Below, piece after piece: positions 49,392 to 61,772 of a stretch of DNA of 64,000 nt (position 1 is the stretch's first letter; the number at the start of each line of letters is the position of its first letter). The notes beneath the pieces were generated by a model. That model saw nothing but the letters and a program-made list of their open reading frames with translations, was not told the origin of the DNA and ran no database searches. Source of the DNA: Clitoria ternatea (lineage: Eukaryota > Streptophyta > Magnoliopsida > Fabales > Fabaceae); contig CM075675.1 in assembly GCA_037962975.1 (NCBI GenBank), forward strand, positions 32,552,501 through 32,616,500. The letters are read 5' to 3'. The position numbers and the translations under genes are program-made.

Positions 49392-49452
<61 letters not shown>
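49392..49452. repeat. Compound (AT)n(GT)n microsatellite
   Basis: About 22 AT units followed by about 8 GT units. Confidence 0.95.
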
Positions 49453-50570
49453 AGAGACATTTGGTTTCTCTCTCCAACTAGTTTAATGACACTTATTCGT
49501 CCAATTAAACAATAGCATAAACGTTTCATTTTCGAAACCCAATCCCCTGTACCTATTTCCAGTCCCATTCCATGTTTTATCATGATACACAACGGGAAAA
49601 AGTCATAAATTTGTCTTCATTTATTAAGAGACAAAAATAACTAAAAATTTTGCATTATCTAGATTAACATCTATGTCTGATTTAGGACCACAAATATTAC
49701 AAAAAAATAATAATGTTCATCATTCAAGTCATAAAGTCTAGTCTAACTCCTATCATACAAATTCATAGCCCCATTCATTCCGATTTGGATCCTCTGCCTT
49801 AAGCTTGTTTTTAAGTACCTTTTACTACTTATGTTTGTACAACCAATATTAAAAAAAATACTTTTTAAAATCTATTTTAAAAATAACCGATATGAAAAAA
49901 AATGGTTACAAACACCATATTTATTTTTGGAAGATAACACCATATTTAAAACCGGTTATCTCTTAAGAGGATCCGGGCTCAGATTTCATCAACTACACAA
50001 TCGTGCAACCACATTTATTTTATTTATTTTTGCTACAAGCTACAACATTAATATGAAAGGCTGTAAATAGTTTAAGTTCACTTTCTTGATCCAAGTTATT
50101 CAACAATATTCACTTCCAAAAGTAGAACAAACATACCAGACAAGCCCTCCAAAGTCCCAATCGTAGGACAACATTAACAACCTTCCCTGTAAAACTCGGT
50201 TTTTATCATTTCATAGCCATTACTTCACAGGGCCAATCATCAAAAAACATGGATGATCTTGTGGGAAAATGGACTTTCCATTACGAGTCCAACTATAGTC
50301 TATATATTATATAACACTTCCCTTTCTATTATACAACTTTCCCCGTATGCCCACAAATTGAGGAAACGAAATTGGTCATTCCAACAAAATTGAATTTGTT
50401 TCAAGTTCTTCAAACAAATCAAATTCCTCTGAGCTGGCATTCTAACGGCAAGTAAGGAAGCTGCATCATCATGACAGAATTGAAAGCATTCCAGGGTCTT
50501 TGCTAAGCATGTGTACGTCCAGAAAATATTTCAGCACAATAACAGTCCACATGGCCATGGTTAACATTGT

Positions 50571-53500
50571 TCAAGCATGGTTTTCCTGCACATGCCTTTT
50601 GCTTTCCCTCTCAGTATGGCCTAGCCGACCAACCTTGTTTCGATCTTCCACGTAATCAAAACGATTATTGTGGTGAGGTCCAGGGCCATAACTATGCCGG
50701 TGCTTCCCCTCCATTGCTCTATCAGGTGAGCTTCCTGCTTTTCTCTTGCGGTTGCTTGATTTGGGTGATGGAAGCCCAGCGCCGCCAAAGTCATCGAGTG
50801 CTGATACCTCCCCTTCTTCAACAGCATTCAGATCCGGTTCATAAGATGATGAACCCTTTACACCATGAAATTGCTCATCAGCATGATTTTGATGTCTTCC
50901 ATGCATGTTCTCATTATCTGATCTGTCTGGGGGCTTAGACCAGCTTTGCCTCTTGTCTTGTTTATTCTTCTCACTCTGAGGAGCCAGTTCAATTCCATCT
51001 TCCAGTTCCCTCTCAATGAGATCATCATCATCCATTACATCTGTTTTCTTAGTTATATGACCAGCTGCTTTCCTTCGTTTTTCTAAGGCGGCCTTTACCT
51101 TATCTCTATCAATTTTTTTAATGGCTTCCTGAGGAGGCCGGCCAAATATACCATCTCGGTGATCAAGGTTTCTGCTACTATGTTTATCTTTCAAATCAGC
51201 AGGTTCTTTTGTTTCAATTCTGCCAACACTACTTTCTTGCTCTTTTTCACCACTATCAGATCGAGATTTCACCATGTCTTGAGTTTCATGTAAGCTTTCC
51301 CTGTATGGTAGAGATTCCCGCTCCGGATGGTGGTTGCCTTTGGCATCATCTTCCACCCTGTGTTTCATTTCTTTGTTCCCATAATCACTACTTCTACCAT
51401 GATTTGAGATGGAGCGCTCAACATAATTAGAAACAGATGAATCAAACACAGCCTTGGAGGACGCCGGCTTTGATGTTTCAAGTCTTGAACTTGTGGAATT
51501 GCTGTTTGTAGCTGCAATTTCATCATTGCTAGCTGGGTCTTTTGTAGCGGTCAGATTAGAAGTCCCACCTCCAGGAGTGCCTTCAACATCATTGGAAGGC
51601 ATTCGATTTTGTTCATACAGCTCTAACATTTGATTACTCACTTCTGCAGGTAGGAAAAACAGTGGCATGTGTTATAATGAAGTAGTATATATAACATGAT
51701 ATTCAAAGTTAGCAGGATTACAACAATCTCCTTAAATTACTGAATACTAAAATACCACCACACTAAGAGAGAGAAGCAAGGAACAGGAATATGAGGAAGG
51801 ATAGAAAAGAGAGATGACAATGGGATGGTACTTTTTTACTCATTTCTTTATACCACTAGAACGGAATAAAAAGACACCAACCCTCCAATTGGCGTGGGGT
51901 GACATCAAACTCTTGCCACCAGACCTTCTCCCCATCTGATGGGAGCTTCACCTTGAGAAACTTGGCAGCAAGGAATATGGCTCCAGCTGCAATGTGATGG
52001 GGCTTAAATTGCAAGCAAAGTGATGTCCGAAGTCTGCATATCACATCCTAATTTCAGGAATGAAAAATCAAAGGCCACTGGCCATAACAAAAATGGTGTA
52101 ATCTTCATACCCATCATTTACAAAATTCCATGCAACTTGAGCAAGGGCATTTTGAGCTACTTTGAATTTCTTTATTGCCTCAACAAGAGGTTTATACGGA
52201 TGATGCACATTAAGATCAAAACCGAGAGTTGCAAGAACAACCCTCTCCCCAAGTAAAATTAATTCCTTTTGTTGTTCATAGACTTCCTGTGCCATAATTG
52301 CAAGAAAAAATAATTACATGAGAAAAATAATATTTCAAGAGGTTGACAAAATGAGAAATTCAAAAAATAAAGTTATTTTGAAATAAAACCCACAAGGTTA
52401 AACCAAGAAGAAAAAATAAAATAATAAAAATCAACTTGAACCAGATATAACTAGCAAAGTTAAAAGTTTTGCTTGCAATAACCTACTTGCAGCAGAGTCT
52501 AGTAAGTTCCATGACAGAAATGTATGTACTTTTAATAGAATTAAAGTTGGGTCGAAGATTAAAAAAAAAGAATGACACTGAATATGTCAAACCCCAGCAA
52601 ATCAAACAATGAATTAAAAGGCAGTTCCAGGAGCAGAGGTTGCTTGATAAAACAACATGGAGATGAGGGGCATATCACATTATGCACCTTTTGTTTTATT
52701 CTCTGAACTGCTGCAGGATCCTTCTTATGTATAATTTCATATGAAACAAGAATTACATCTTTTAGTGGACGAGGAGTTTCTTCAACCTTCCCAGCAAGAA
52801 ACATGCATACTGTTGCAATGGTCTGCAAAACATGTAAAACAACAAATTAACACCCGGAATCAAGTTTATAATTTCATCCTATGCACTGTACAATTTGTCA
52901 CTATACACACTAAATATATCGATGGGGAAGGATGTGAAAGAGCTCTAACAAATGCTCAGGAGACAGCAAAATGGTAAGACAGCTAGATAGACAGATGACA
53001 CTGTGCTTTTGAAATGAAGAAAACGACAATTCAGTGTTATCAAAATTCTCAGAGATTTGATTAAAGACACAAATGGCACCAACTTGGTGTGGCCACACAC
53101 CATAGAACTCATAGTAGAGTGAAGGGGTTAAATAGAATGTGAAACTGATTGTATTGATTGAAAGAATGAAAGATACAAGAGAGGATTACAACTATCTATA
53201 AGATCCTAATGAGTAAAGGGGAAGGTAATTGATCATAACAACCTAACTAATTAATAACAAACTAACTAAAAAGCTAACAACTCTAACACAAGTAAAAACT
53301 GGGAACCAACCATATGATTTATTGTTTCGGTAATAAACCAAACCCTAAATCAAACATTCCACATAGCAAAGCCAAAACTCAACAAGATGCAGCCAGTTAG
53401 TGGCTGGTATAGAGTAATTCTGAGACTACAATTTATGTTAGAATACCAAAAATGATTTATACATAAAGAAACCCATTGAACTGAACTCTCACATAGTTGA

Positions 53501-56500
53501 ATCTAACCTGATACACTACGAGGGACTAATAAAAAATGAGTAAATCCATCTATTGATTTGACAGGATAATAATTGTTAATCCTTGTTGCAAATGAAACTT
53601 GTAAAATAGTAGACAAGCTCCAGCATAACTACTTGCAAAAAAATTAGTCAGGCATTGATATAAAATACAACATTCTTCACAATTTGACAAATTATACATA
53701 TTCAGCTCCTAGGTTTTTGATCGTTCTGCAAGATTGCGTCATGGCCAAGTCCCGCTCCCCTTTGGTCATCTCGCTCGTGTTTTTGGTGGTGGCCAGGATG
53801 GCAAGCTGAACAGTAGGTGTCCCGTAACAGCGCTGTTTTTAAAAATTTTAAGCTCATTTTTGTCTTTCTGCCCATTTTTGGTTTCTGAATTTTTTTTAAA
53901 CCCCCCCTAACTCAACCCTTTCCTTTTTATCATTTGTGTAAGTTCCCCCACAAAAAGGCATAAATGGTTTCCCCCTCTACCATCCATCAGCCTTCCTCCT
54001 CTCCACTCCATCACAGGCCTCTGTGTCTCAGCTCATCCCTCTCCCTACACCGGTGATGGCGCATCTCCAGTAAGGTAACTGCTGCCATCAAAGGATGAAC
54101 TGAAACAGCTTCCCTACCCTCTTCTTTTGGTAGGTTTTCCCTCTCCTTCCCCTGTCATCATCTCTAGAGACTTCAGAGGTTTCCCCAGTGTGCTGCACAC
54201 CTCTGGCCACCATTGTCTGTGGCTGTCTCATCCCCGACAGCCCCTCGGCCCCTCCAACGGAACCCCCCCCCCCCCAACAGCAACTCTATCATCTTTTACC
54301 TCCTTTTCCCAGTTTTTTCACCTGTTTTTCTGTGTTCACTTTGTTGCCTTAGTTTTAGAAGGTTTCTTTGCTTCCTTATTCAAAAGGAAAAATAAATAGG
54401 AAGATAATTGATAGACATCAATCAATAAAAGAAAAATGTTTATTTTGGACGCTTGGAATTTGTTTGTTTTGAACACTTGTTGATGAATTTTTTAATTTAG
54501 AAGAATTATGCATTTGAATGTCTTTGAATTTCAATTTGGATGTGTTCAGGTTTTATTTTTATTTCTGAGCGTACAAATATGTCTAGATAATCTAGTTTAA
54601 ATTTTATTTTCTATCCTGTGATAGGATATCTCACCCACGAAGCAATCCATGACAACACAATCCCGGTTTTGCGGTTTGCTGCAATGATCCAGGATTAAAA
54701 ACCAAGTTCATCTCCAAGAACAAATCTTTCTAGCAATATATGGCTGTAGTTTGATACCTAAAAGTAAATAATCAAATATTCTTCAATATCCAATTATTAA
54801 TAGCTACATATTATGCAACATTGGTGGAAGATGTCAAAAGAAGGTTCCCCTTCACAACCATCAAAAAAAGCCAAATGCTCAAACAGCATTTGATACATAA
54901 TAGAATGAATTTATCTACCCATACTTCACCCTCTAACTAACTTGCAAAATAACTAATCAGAACTCCCCTTCTACTTGTATTTTAAAACACACACAAGGGG
55001 AGTATCATGTGAGAAAGGTTATCTTATGTAAGGGTAAAAGCATTAAATTTGGGTCATATATACATGGATAGTTAGGATTAAAAGATATTTGATGTCACGT
55101 GATTACTCAAAAAGGTCATGTGACTTTTTAAGAAAACTCACGTGACCTATATGTTCTAATCTTAACCATGTATCATTAGACCTAATGGTTAATATGTAAT
55201 CATCTCACTATCACATAAAAAAGGTTTCTCATGTGAGTATTCGCCTATATATATAGACCATATTCGGGCTCAAGCCGAATAAAACTACTTCAAGCAAAAA
55301 AGCTACATTCCCTGGGAATCAAACTCGAGACCGCAAGTTAATCTAGATACTTCATTATTTATATCTAATTAACCCTTCTAAATAACTTGCAAAATAAGTT
55401 TAACTATTCAAAACACCCCTTTTACTTGTATTCTAAGTCTAACATCGACCAACTTGCGCTATATATATATATAGACACACCTTATTCAGGCTCAAGCTGA
55501 GGAAAACTACTTTGGGCAAAAAAGCTACTTCCCTAAGAATCAGCCAGGAAACCACAAGTTAAACTAGATACTTCACTATCTACATCTAATTAACCCTTCT
55601 AACTAACTTGAAAAAATAACTATTCATAAACCCCCTTCTTGTATTCTAAGTCTAACAATCTCTTACAAGTTAATCTACACACTCAATGGCACCAACTTGA
55701 GCTTTTAAAATAGTTTGTTTATGACTTGGTTTCAAAGCCTCCTTGATTAAGTGGTTTAGCATTCAATCCTTGTCACCTCCATTATCCAAATTTAAAAGTT
55801 GAATTTCACAAGGTAAGGTGGGTTTGCGCATTATCCACACTTCAAGACCAAACAGTTCTTGCATGAGCAAGTGTGCTACAGATGTAATAAAAGAACCATA
55901 CTTAGATCTGATTCAAGTGACAAAATAACATCAAAAGTCAAAACAAGATGAAGACCACAAAAAGAAGCTGACTAAATGGCATAACCTCAAATCCTAACTT
56001 TGGCCAACATAACTACAAAAATCCAAATAGATTCACTGAATTCCTTAGCCAATACAACGCCAACCATTGTATAATCTTTCACAATGGCATCCTTCTGCCT
56101 AACCTCGTACAGACAACAATCCATGGTGTAAAATGACCAACCAATGGTTATAAACACAAGTTTCATCCATGGTTATAAACAGTAACTACTTAAGACATGC
56201 ATTTAATTCCTTTTGGAAAACCTAATCACATTAAACCTCATCGATTGCCTAGAAAATTCAGTTCCAGACAATGATTTAAGGCCAATTTTAGAAGCTACAA
56301 TTTTTAGCTTCTTAGAAAAGAATTTGAAAAAGGCTTTTATGTTTGACTCATCTAAAGTGAGGGGTTGCACACTTGCACTTCAGAATGCAAAATGCAGGTC
56401 ATAACCATTGATGAAACTTGTGTTAAGATTGTAATTGTAATTGTAATAAAATACATACACATGTATGACAATCTATTTAGCTGCTAAAATCACAACCATT

Positions 56501-59500
56501 TCAATTACAATCAATTGTTATAAGTCCACACTTTTAACCTCTAAAGCAAAGTAGTAAATCACAACATGAACAACAAAGCAGTGCGGGCCAGTACTAGGAG
56601 AGCGTCGGGATCCCAGGTCGCATGGCTATCACAGGTGTCATGGCGAGATCACAGTAAATCATGCCCTATTGCACCAGGGTTGATGCCAGACCTTCCAAAA
56701 TGACGTCGACAAGTATGTTTTGGGGGCATTTGAGGGTTTTCTCCTCCCATCTCTCTTTTGAGGGTTTCTAAATCCATTCTCTCTCTCACGAGACCCTCTC
56801 CCTCACCCCTAACCTGCACACAGCTCTCTCTTCCCTCTCTTCCCATGCTCCCTCAAGCTTTGGCATCTTCTCCATCAAGGACACTCCATGGTAAAATCTC
56901 GTCTACGACGCAATCCTCAGCAGCGCAAACCAAATTTTGGGGTCGGCCATGATTCAGGAATGGATTGACTGTCATGCTCTAAAGTGCCCCCCTCACATTA
57001 GCAGAGCCAAATCCATTTTGGGTTTCTTATTTAAAAACAAAATAGCTTGCATAATTATTATGAATTTTGTAAAAATATCTTTTAACTAAGTGTTTTTTCT
57101 TTCATAAATCAAGGCCCAAAGCTTTTATGTTGTCAATCATTATGGACCTCATTGTTACAAACAAGCCAGATAAAATTTCTTTCACAACATTGAACATGAC
57201 AAGCTACCTCATGCAACCTCCCATTATCTGGCACTAAAAAAGAAACTTGAAGTATCTTGCCCTTTTGTACCAGTTCCATGAATGACACGTCTACAATGGG
57301 TTTCTTAAATATATATGGGTTAGGAATACTCCTTGAACTCCCATTAATATATGTCTTTTGCGTATTAAAAAAATATGGCTTTCTTAAATGGGCAATTATA
57401 ATATAAATTCATTTCACATGACATCATACTCACTATTCATCAAACACAGCACCAGTTTCTCAATACCAAATTCTAAAATATGAGCAACAAAGTGAATGAA
57501 TCAATCTTTAGAAATAAACAATTTAGTCTTGAAAACTTTGGAGATATAAATAATTTCAGTATTTTCTTCTCTTTTTCTTTTTTCTGGTAGATTATCATGA
57601 ATAAATGTTCAAACTTTCCTACATTATTTTTAATCGCCACTGTGAATCCTTTATTTTATGATGTAGCAGACCTTATCAAGCTAATTTTTATCCACACTAT
57701 TTGGCGTAAATAAACCATAATGCAAGAGTCATCAAAATAACATCCAGATATACAGTTACCAGCCAAAAAAAATGGATTCGCTAAACAGCTTGTTGAAATA
57801 CGTTAAGCATAAACTTATTGACACTCAAAGAGAACAATCCAATAATAACAATAGGCAAATAATTACCATAATAAAATAGAACTCACCCTCCTGTCATTCT
57901 TTGCATGGGACTGCCGAAGAAAAAATCGATGACAAAAAATAATTGCTGTGGCAATAGTAACCTGAGGTCTGCAACATAATTATAACAATATCAACACCAG
58001 GATAAATGAAGCTAAAAGTCTTAGTTGCCATTTATTATTAATTTTAGTATGATAAAAGTGATAAATAAATGTTTTCCCTTCTGTGGCAGAAAAATCTTAT
58101 CTTATAAATATATAAACACATAAGATGTCAAGATACTTTGGATGAACTTCTACAAGGAAACATATCAAAGCTAACACAATCTTACCCCCTGTACAATATG
58201 TAGAACATTTTGCCACTGGAAGCACATTTATATCTAGGCCTGAGCAGGGGTCCAGTTTGGTTGGGTTCGGGTCCAAAAGACTTTATCCAATCGTACCCAA
58301 TAAAACAAAAATACAAGCCAAATCCAACAATGAAAATCATTGGGTAGTACAGGTTTGGGTTTTTGAGGGTTCGGGTTTTAGACTAGTGTTTTCAGGTTGT
58401 ACACTAAAATGAGAACTTTAATTGCCATAAAAAAATTCAGAAATTACTACTACAATTAAAAAAAAGGTTATTGAGTGGACAGAAAATGAAAGGTGAGAAT
58501 TAGAAGGATCAAACAATGGGGAAAAGAATTATTTGCTCTTTTTACTCATTTGATTGGACAGAAAAGGATTAATGTTTTCACAGCAATCGTTCTCTTTTTT
58601 TTTTTTGTCTCTTCTCTTCTTCGGGTTTTGATAGTCACAGAACCTTCCTTGCTTTGTCGGTATTTTGGAGAGCTATGCAGAAGAGCCCCTCCCTTCCAAT
58701 CAGACCCTACAAACTAGACAAAGAGTAAATTGAGTGGAAAAAGGAACCTACACGCCAGAGGAGAAACAAATCTACACATCATGATTTCGTTTCTTTCAGG
58801 TTGACAAAGAAGAAGAGGAGAGAGCGGCATGCAGAAGAAGCACTCAGAAGTTTGTGAATGGAGGAGAGAGTGGCACAAGAAAATGTTTAGGGTTGTCACT
58901 TACTTGGTGTAAGAAATGGGATGGGTTAGCAGGGATCTATAAAATTAATAGGCTTTAAAATGAATGTTTATTGGAATGGGTTTGGTTAACTCAAAAAAAA
59001 AAAAAATTGTAGAATCATAACTTACCAATATTACCAGTTCTTACCGGATTTCAACCACCCACCCACAATCGGCCAAAAATACCCAACCACTACATGGATT
59101 TTTATTTTTTTTTGGTTTCAGGTTTTTTATCAGCCCCATTTATATCAGTTGAATAGGCAGGAATCCAAGTATACTTGCAATAAATCACTCGCCTTAAATG
59201 GGAAAATTTGTGAAAAATAAAACGAGCTATCACAGTAATGACAGTTCAGTGAGGCTACCAATAAAAATACTCACACTTTAAGCCTCATGCCTAGGTCTTG
59301 CAGAAATGTACAGTATGATTTGCGTAGGTAAGTTTCTTTTTTCAAATCTACACCATCTTGTTTTGATGGTGAATTTTCTTCAATCTCCTTCCTAGAAAAG
59401 TACCATCTTGAGCCATCCTCTGGCTTCTCTTGGGAGTATCTTTGAGAAACACCTTGATGTGTTCCATGATGAGAGACATCACCATGCAACAATCCAGCCA

Positions 59501-59501
59501 T
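50571..59501 (-). CDS. CYCT1: Cyclin-T1-like (P-TEFb regulatory cyclin)
   Basis: Six coding exons with GT..AG introns and closed phases: 59275-59501, 57887-57968, 52688-52822, 52111-52286, 51882-52033 and 50571-51643, giving 614 aa. The start [10 protein letters not shown] fits the family. The first cyclin fold begins at [13 protein letters not shown] (residues 33-45) and contains [12 protein letters not shown], then [11 protein letters not shown] and [16 protein letters not shown] (residues ~111-127); the second fold covers roughly 150-258 ([32 protein letters not shown]). The long C-terminus is Ser/Lys/Asp-rich and disordered, with the plant motifs [16 protein letters not shown] (434-449) and [12 protein letters not shown] (~464-475). 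Cyclin T pairs with CDK9 (CDKC in plants) to phosphorylate the RNA polymerase II tail and release elongation. Intron 2 is 5.1 kb; two introns carry transposons. It appears intact. The nearest paralogue cannot be told here. Confidence 0.93.
53085..53288 (-). mobile_element. Short copia-type solo LTR in cyclin-T intron 2
   Basis: On the minus strand it starts TGTTAGAGTTGTTAG, has TATAGATAGTTGTAATCCTC and TTCTTTCAATCAATACAATC blocks as in many plant copia LTRs, and ends at TGTGGCCACACCA. Flanking 5-mers are CAACT (53080-53084) and CAAGT (53289-53293), one mismatch. Length 204 bp. Confidence 0.5.
53690..54700. other. GC-richer insertion-like block in cyclin-T intron 2
   Basis: The composition differs sharply from the intron (GCGTCATGGCCAAGTCCCGC near 53736, a C-run at 54267-54277, CT-rich stretches). 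Its outer parts, GGTTTTTGATC (53711) and the reverse complement of GATCCAGGATTAAAAACC (54684-54701), are weakly inverted. No target duplication and no protein likeness were found; possibly an unclassified DNA transposon. Confidence 0.35.
55255..55655. repeat. Diverged direct repeat pair (~190-bp units) with hairpins in cyclin-T intron 2
   Basis: Unit 1 (about 55255-55435) and unit 2 (about 55480-55655) share GGCTCAAGC, GGCAAAAAAGCTAC-like, AGATACTTCA, CATCTAATTAACCCTTCTAA and TTGTATTCTAAGTCTAACA blocks. A partial third copy of the latter part lies near 54930-54990. Unit 1 starts with the near-perfect hairpin ATTCGGGCTCAAGCCGAAT. Confidence 0.7.
56580..56990. other. Second GC-richer block in cyclin-T intron 2
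   Basis: GCGGGCCAGTACTAGGAGAGC near its left edge and CTCGTCTACGACGCAATCC near its right stand out from the AT-rich intron. Reading frames on both strands are short and unrecognised. The origin is unknown. Confidence 0.3.
58227..59146. mobile_element. Non-autonomous hAT-like element, 904 bp, in cyclin-T intron 1
   Basis: The element spans 58235-59138, starts TAGGCCTGAGCAGGGG and ends TATCAGCCCCA (inverse TGGGGCTGATA). It is flanked by a perfect 8-bp repeat, TTTATATC (58227-58234 and 59139-59146). It has GGGTTCGGGT motifs near the left end. The left tip resembles the hAT element at 24252 (TAGGGCTGAGCA). Internal short frames have no protein likeness. Confidence 0.8.
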
Positions 59502-60243
59502 GAGGTTGAAAGCTGATTAAACTTACTTTCGATATATATATCTGAATAATTTCACAATGTAATGATCACGTCAACAAATATCCAACTGTAGCCTGCCCAT
59601 TAAATACAATAATGAGAAAGAAGGAAGTAAAACACTTACAATAACCCCTAACAATATCAACAAAACATGACAATGAATCACCCCCTTCAATTGTTTTCAC
59701 TTTTATCACAATTATCAGTATCTGAAATAAATAATCGACTCCAATCAAGATTCCATAACTCTACGAAAGCGGCCACAAATATCGTACCCTTTTATATCAT
59801 CATCACCGACATTAACGCCTACTAAGTCCCCACATTCAATATTCTTAACACTAAGATATCTACATGTATACGCATATATTAACAAACATCGCATCGGCAT
59901 TCAGAACCAGAAATTCAGCATCAATAGATAACCCGTACCGAATGCCTCTTTAAAAGTAGCTCAATTCATCGCTACTTAAATTATCCACTATCAAAAATTA
60001 AACAAAACATGCTAATTTTCCGCTGCACGCTAATACTTTACAGGTTGCATAATAATTCGGAAGAAGAAGTTTACAAACTCGGTTCGCTGAAAATAAGACA
60101 AAACCTAAAAGGGGTAAAGGGAACACTATTTTATTTATCGAAAACAAAATTTAAAAAAAAAATGTATTGCAAGCTAAAAATTACATAACCCAGAGGCGTT
60201 CAACTAAGGGGAAGAACGAAAAGATTGAGAATTTAAAGTTTAC

Positions 60244-60334
60244 CTGTAGTAAAAGAAAAGGAGAAGTTCAATTTCAGTGTCAGAGAAGAATTCGATGAGA
60301 ACGACGCGAACTCGAAAGCTCCCTTTACCAGCGC

Positions 60335-60382
<48 letters not shown>

Positions 60383-60487
60383 GTAGTGTGTACGAGAGGG
60401 AGCGAGGAACAAGAAAAAGAAGCAGAAAGAGGATATTTTAGGATTTTTGAGATTAGGGTTTACAGTGGCAAGGAAGAGAGAAGACAC
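60244..60487 (-). promoter_or_regulatory. 5' leader exon of the cyclin-T gene with (GA)n tract
   Basis: A donor site (CTACAG then GTAAAC) at 60244 and an acceptor (TTTAATCAG) just before 59512 define a leader intron. The leader contains a (CT)n tract (GA on the plus strand, 60338-60378) and an AAACCCTAA telo-box (60453-60461). An ATG at 60485-60487 opens a frame that stays open through the exon. Confidence 0.65.
60453..60461 (-). promoter_or_regulatory. Telo-box (AAACCCTAA)
   Basis: A perfect AAACCCTAA on the minus strand in the presumed leader or start region of the cyclin-T gene. Telo-boxes are common near starts of plant growth and translation genes; a role here is inference. Confidence 0.6.
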
Positions 60488-60539
60488 ACACTACGCCGTA
60501 CCAGCGCAGCAGCAACAACCATATAGCCCAACCCTGATA

Positions 60540-60669
60540 TTTTTCTTCCTCTTTTTTGTTATTTTTTATTTTAAGTTTTTAACTATTATATTTTTATTTT
60601 AAAGATATATATCGAGGTATATATTGATAACGATGATATTGTATATGGTATATGATATAGGATAGGATA

Positions 60670-60720
<51 letters not shown>

Positions 60721-61189
60721 AGTGTATTTTAAATATTACCATCCTGCCACAGTAAAAACAATATTTTAAATCTATATAGGTATTAATCTACGATGATGTA
60801 ATTATAGTTAAATTATTTTTCAGAATAAATAAAAAATTATTTTAAATAAATGTAGGTATTAGTTTACGGTGATACTTAACAAAAACAAAAGTTTACGATG
60901 GTGTAATTATAGCTAAATTATTTTCCATAAAAAGTTATAATTAAACTATTTATAATCAACATATATATAGTAAGTCACATGATAAAATTAAATTTTAATA
61001 TCAAATTAACATAATAAAATTATATGATATCTAAATCTAAATTAACTTTAAAATTATATGTTAATTAAAAAACTAAATCTGGAATGTAGTCACAACTAAA
61101 TTATCTTTCTTGAAAAATAAAACATCTTTATGTTTAAAATAATAGTAAAAATTTAAAAGAATTTTTTTTCGATTTATTTCAACCCAATT
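60540..61189. other. AT-rich intergenic DNA with (ATT)n microsatellite
   Basis: Upstream of the cyclin-T gene. An (ATT)n run of about 16 units lies at 60669-60716. No gene seen. Confidence 0.6.
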
Positions 61190-61772
61190 TGGTTGTTCAA
61201 ACCCTCACAAGATGCATTTACAATGGTTATGTAGAAGTTTGGTGGGTATCCATAAGTTAAAAACATGAAAAACATGAGTTCATGTAATCGATTACAAGCT
61301 CACCATAATTGATTACCCACGTATCAGTTAATCAGGTATGAATTTATGTCTCTGGTAATCGATTACCAACAGATATAATTGATTACACACGAGAGCATAC
61401 AACATTTCCTACACAATTTGCTCTCTGATAATCGATTACCCAACATGTGTAATCAATTACACCCGAGAGCAAAAGGTCATTTCCAATGCAATGCATGCAC
61501 AATTCACACTCATACTAATCATACAATGCATTAAGGATGCAAATTGTAATACCTGGACATAATGCATCAATGCAATCTATATGGGACCATCCATGGTCAA
61601 CCACATCAAGATATCAACACAAATCCATATCATCATCATATACATGATTTCAAATATCCAAACATAATCTAGACTTTCAGTGAAGTCACCAACTACCTAA
61701 ATCCATTATACAATATATATAACATCATCAAAATAGAACTATGTACAATATGTGTTAGCCAAGGCCTCAACG
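61190..61772 (-). mobile_element. Fragment of the same LTR family as 26568-29828
   Basis: 61500-61772 aligns with 27730-28020: shared blocks include GGGACCATCCATGGTC, CAGTGAAG, a CATAATC..TAGGCT-like block (CATAATCTAGACTTTCAGTG) and GCCAAGGC. The match ends at about 61772, where a copia-like element begins. It carries its own palindrome array with a different word from the copy at 26783. Confidence 0.65.
61285..61460. repeat. Palindrome array, word GTAATCGATTAC, in the LTR fragment
   Basis: Paired cores at 61287/61308, 61358/61378 and 61431/61452; spacing within pairs 20-21 bp, pair period 71-73 bp. In each pair the first site is a perfect GTAATCGATTAC or nearly so, and the second has one arm changed (ATTGAT or ATCAAT). 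Confidence 0.8.

Noticed and set aside
54127..54399. 90-codon frame in cyclin-T intron 2
   Set aside because: Pro/Phe low-complexity from CT-rich DNA, inside an intron, opposite strand.
55300..55345. tRNA- or SINE-like B-box on the minus strand (AGTTTGATTCCC)
   Set aside because: No matching A-box at the right distance and no cloverleaf; treated as part of the direct-repeat pair.
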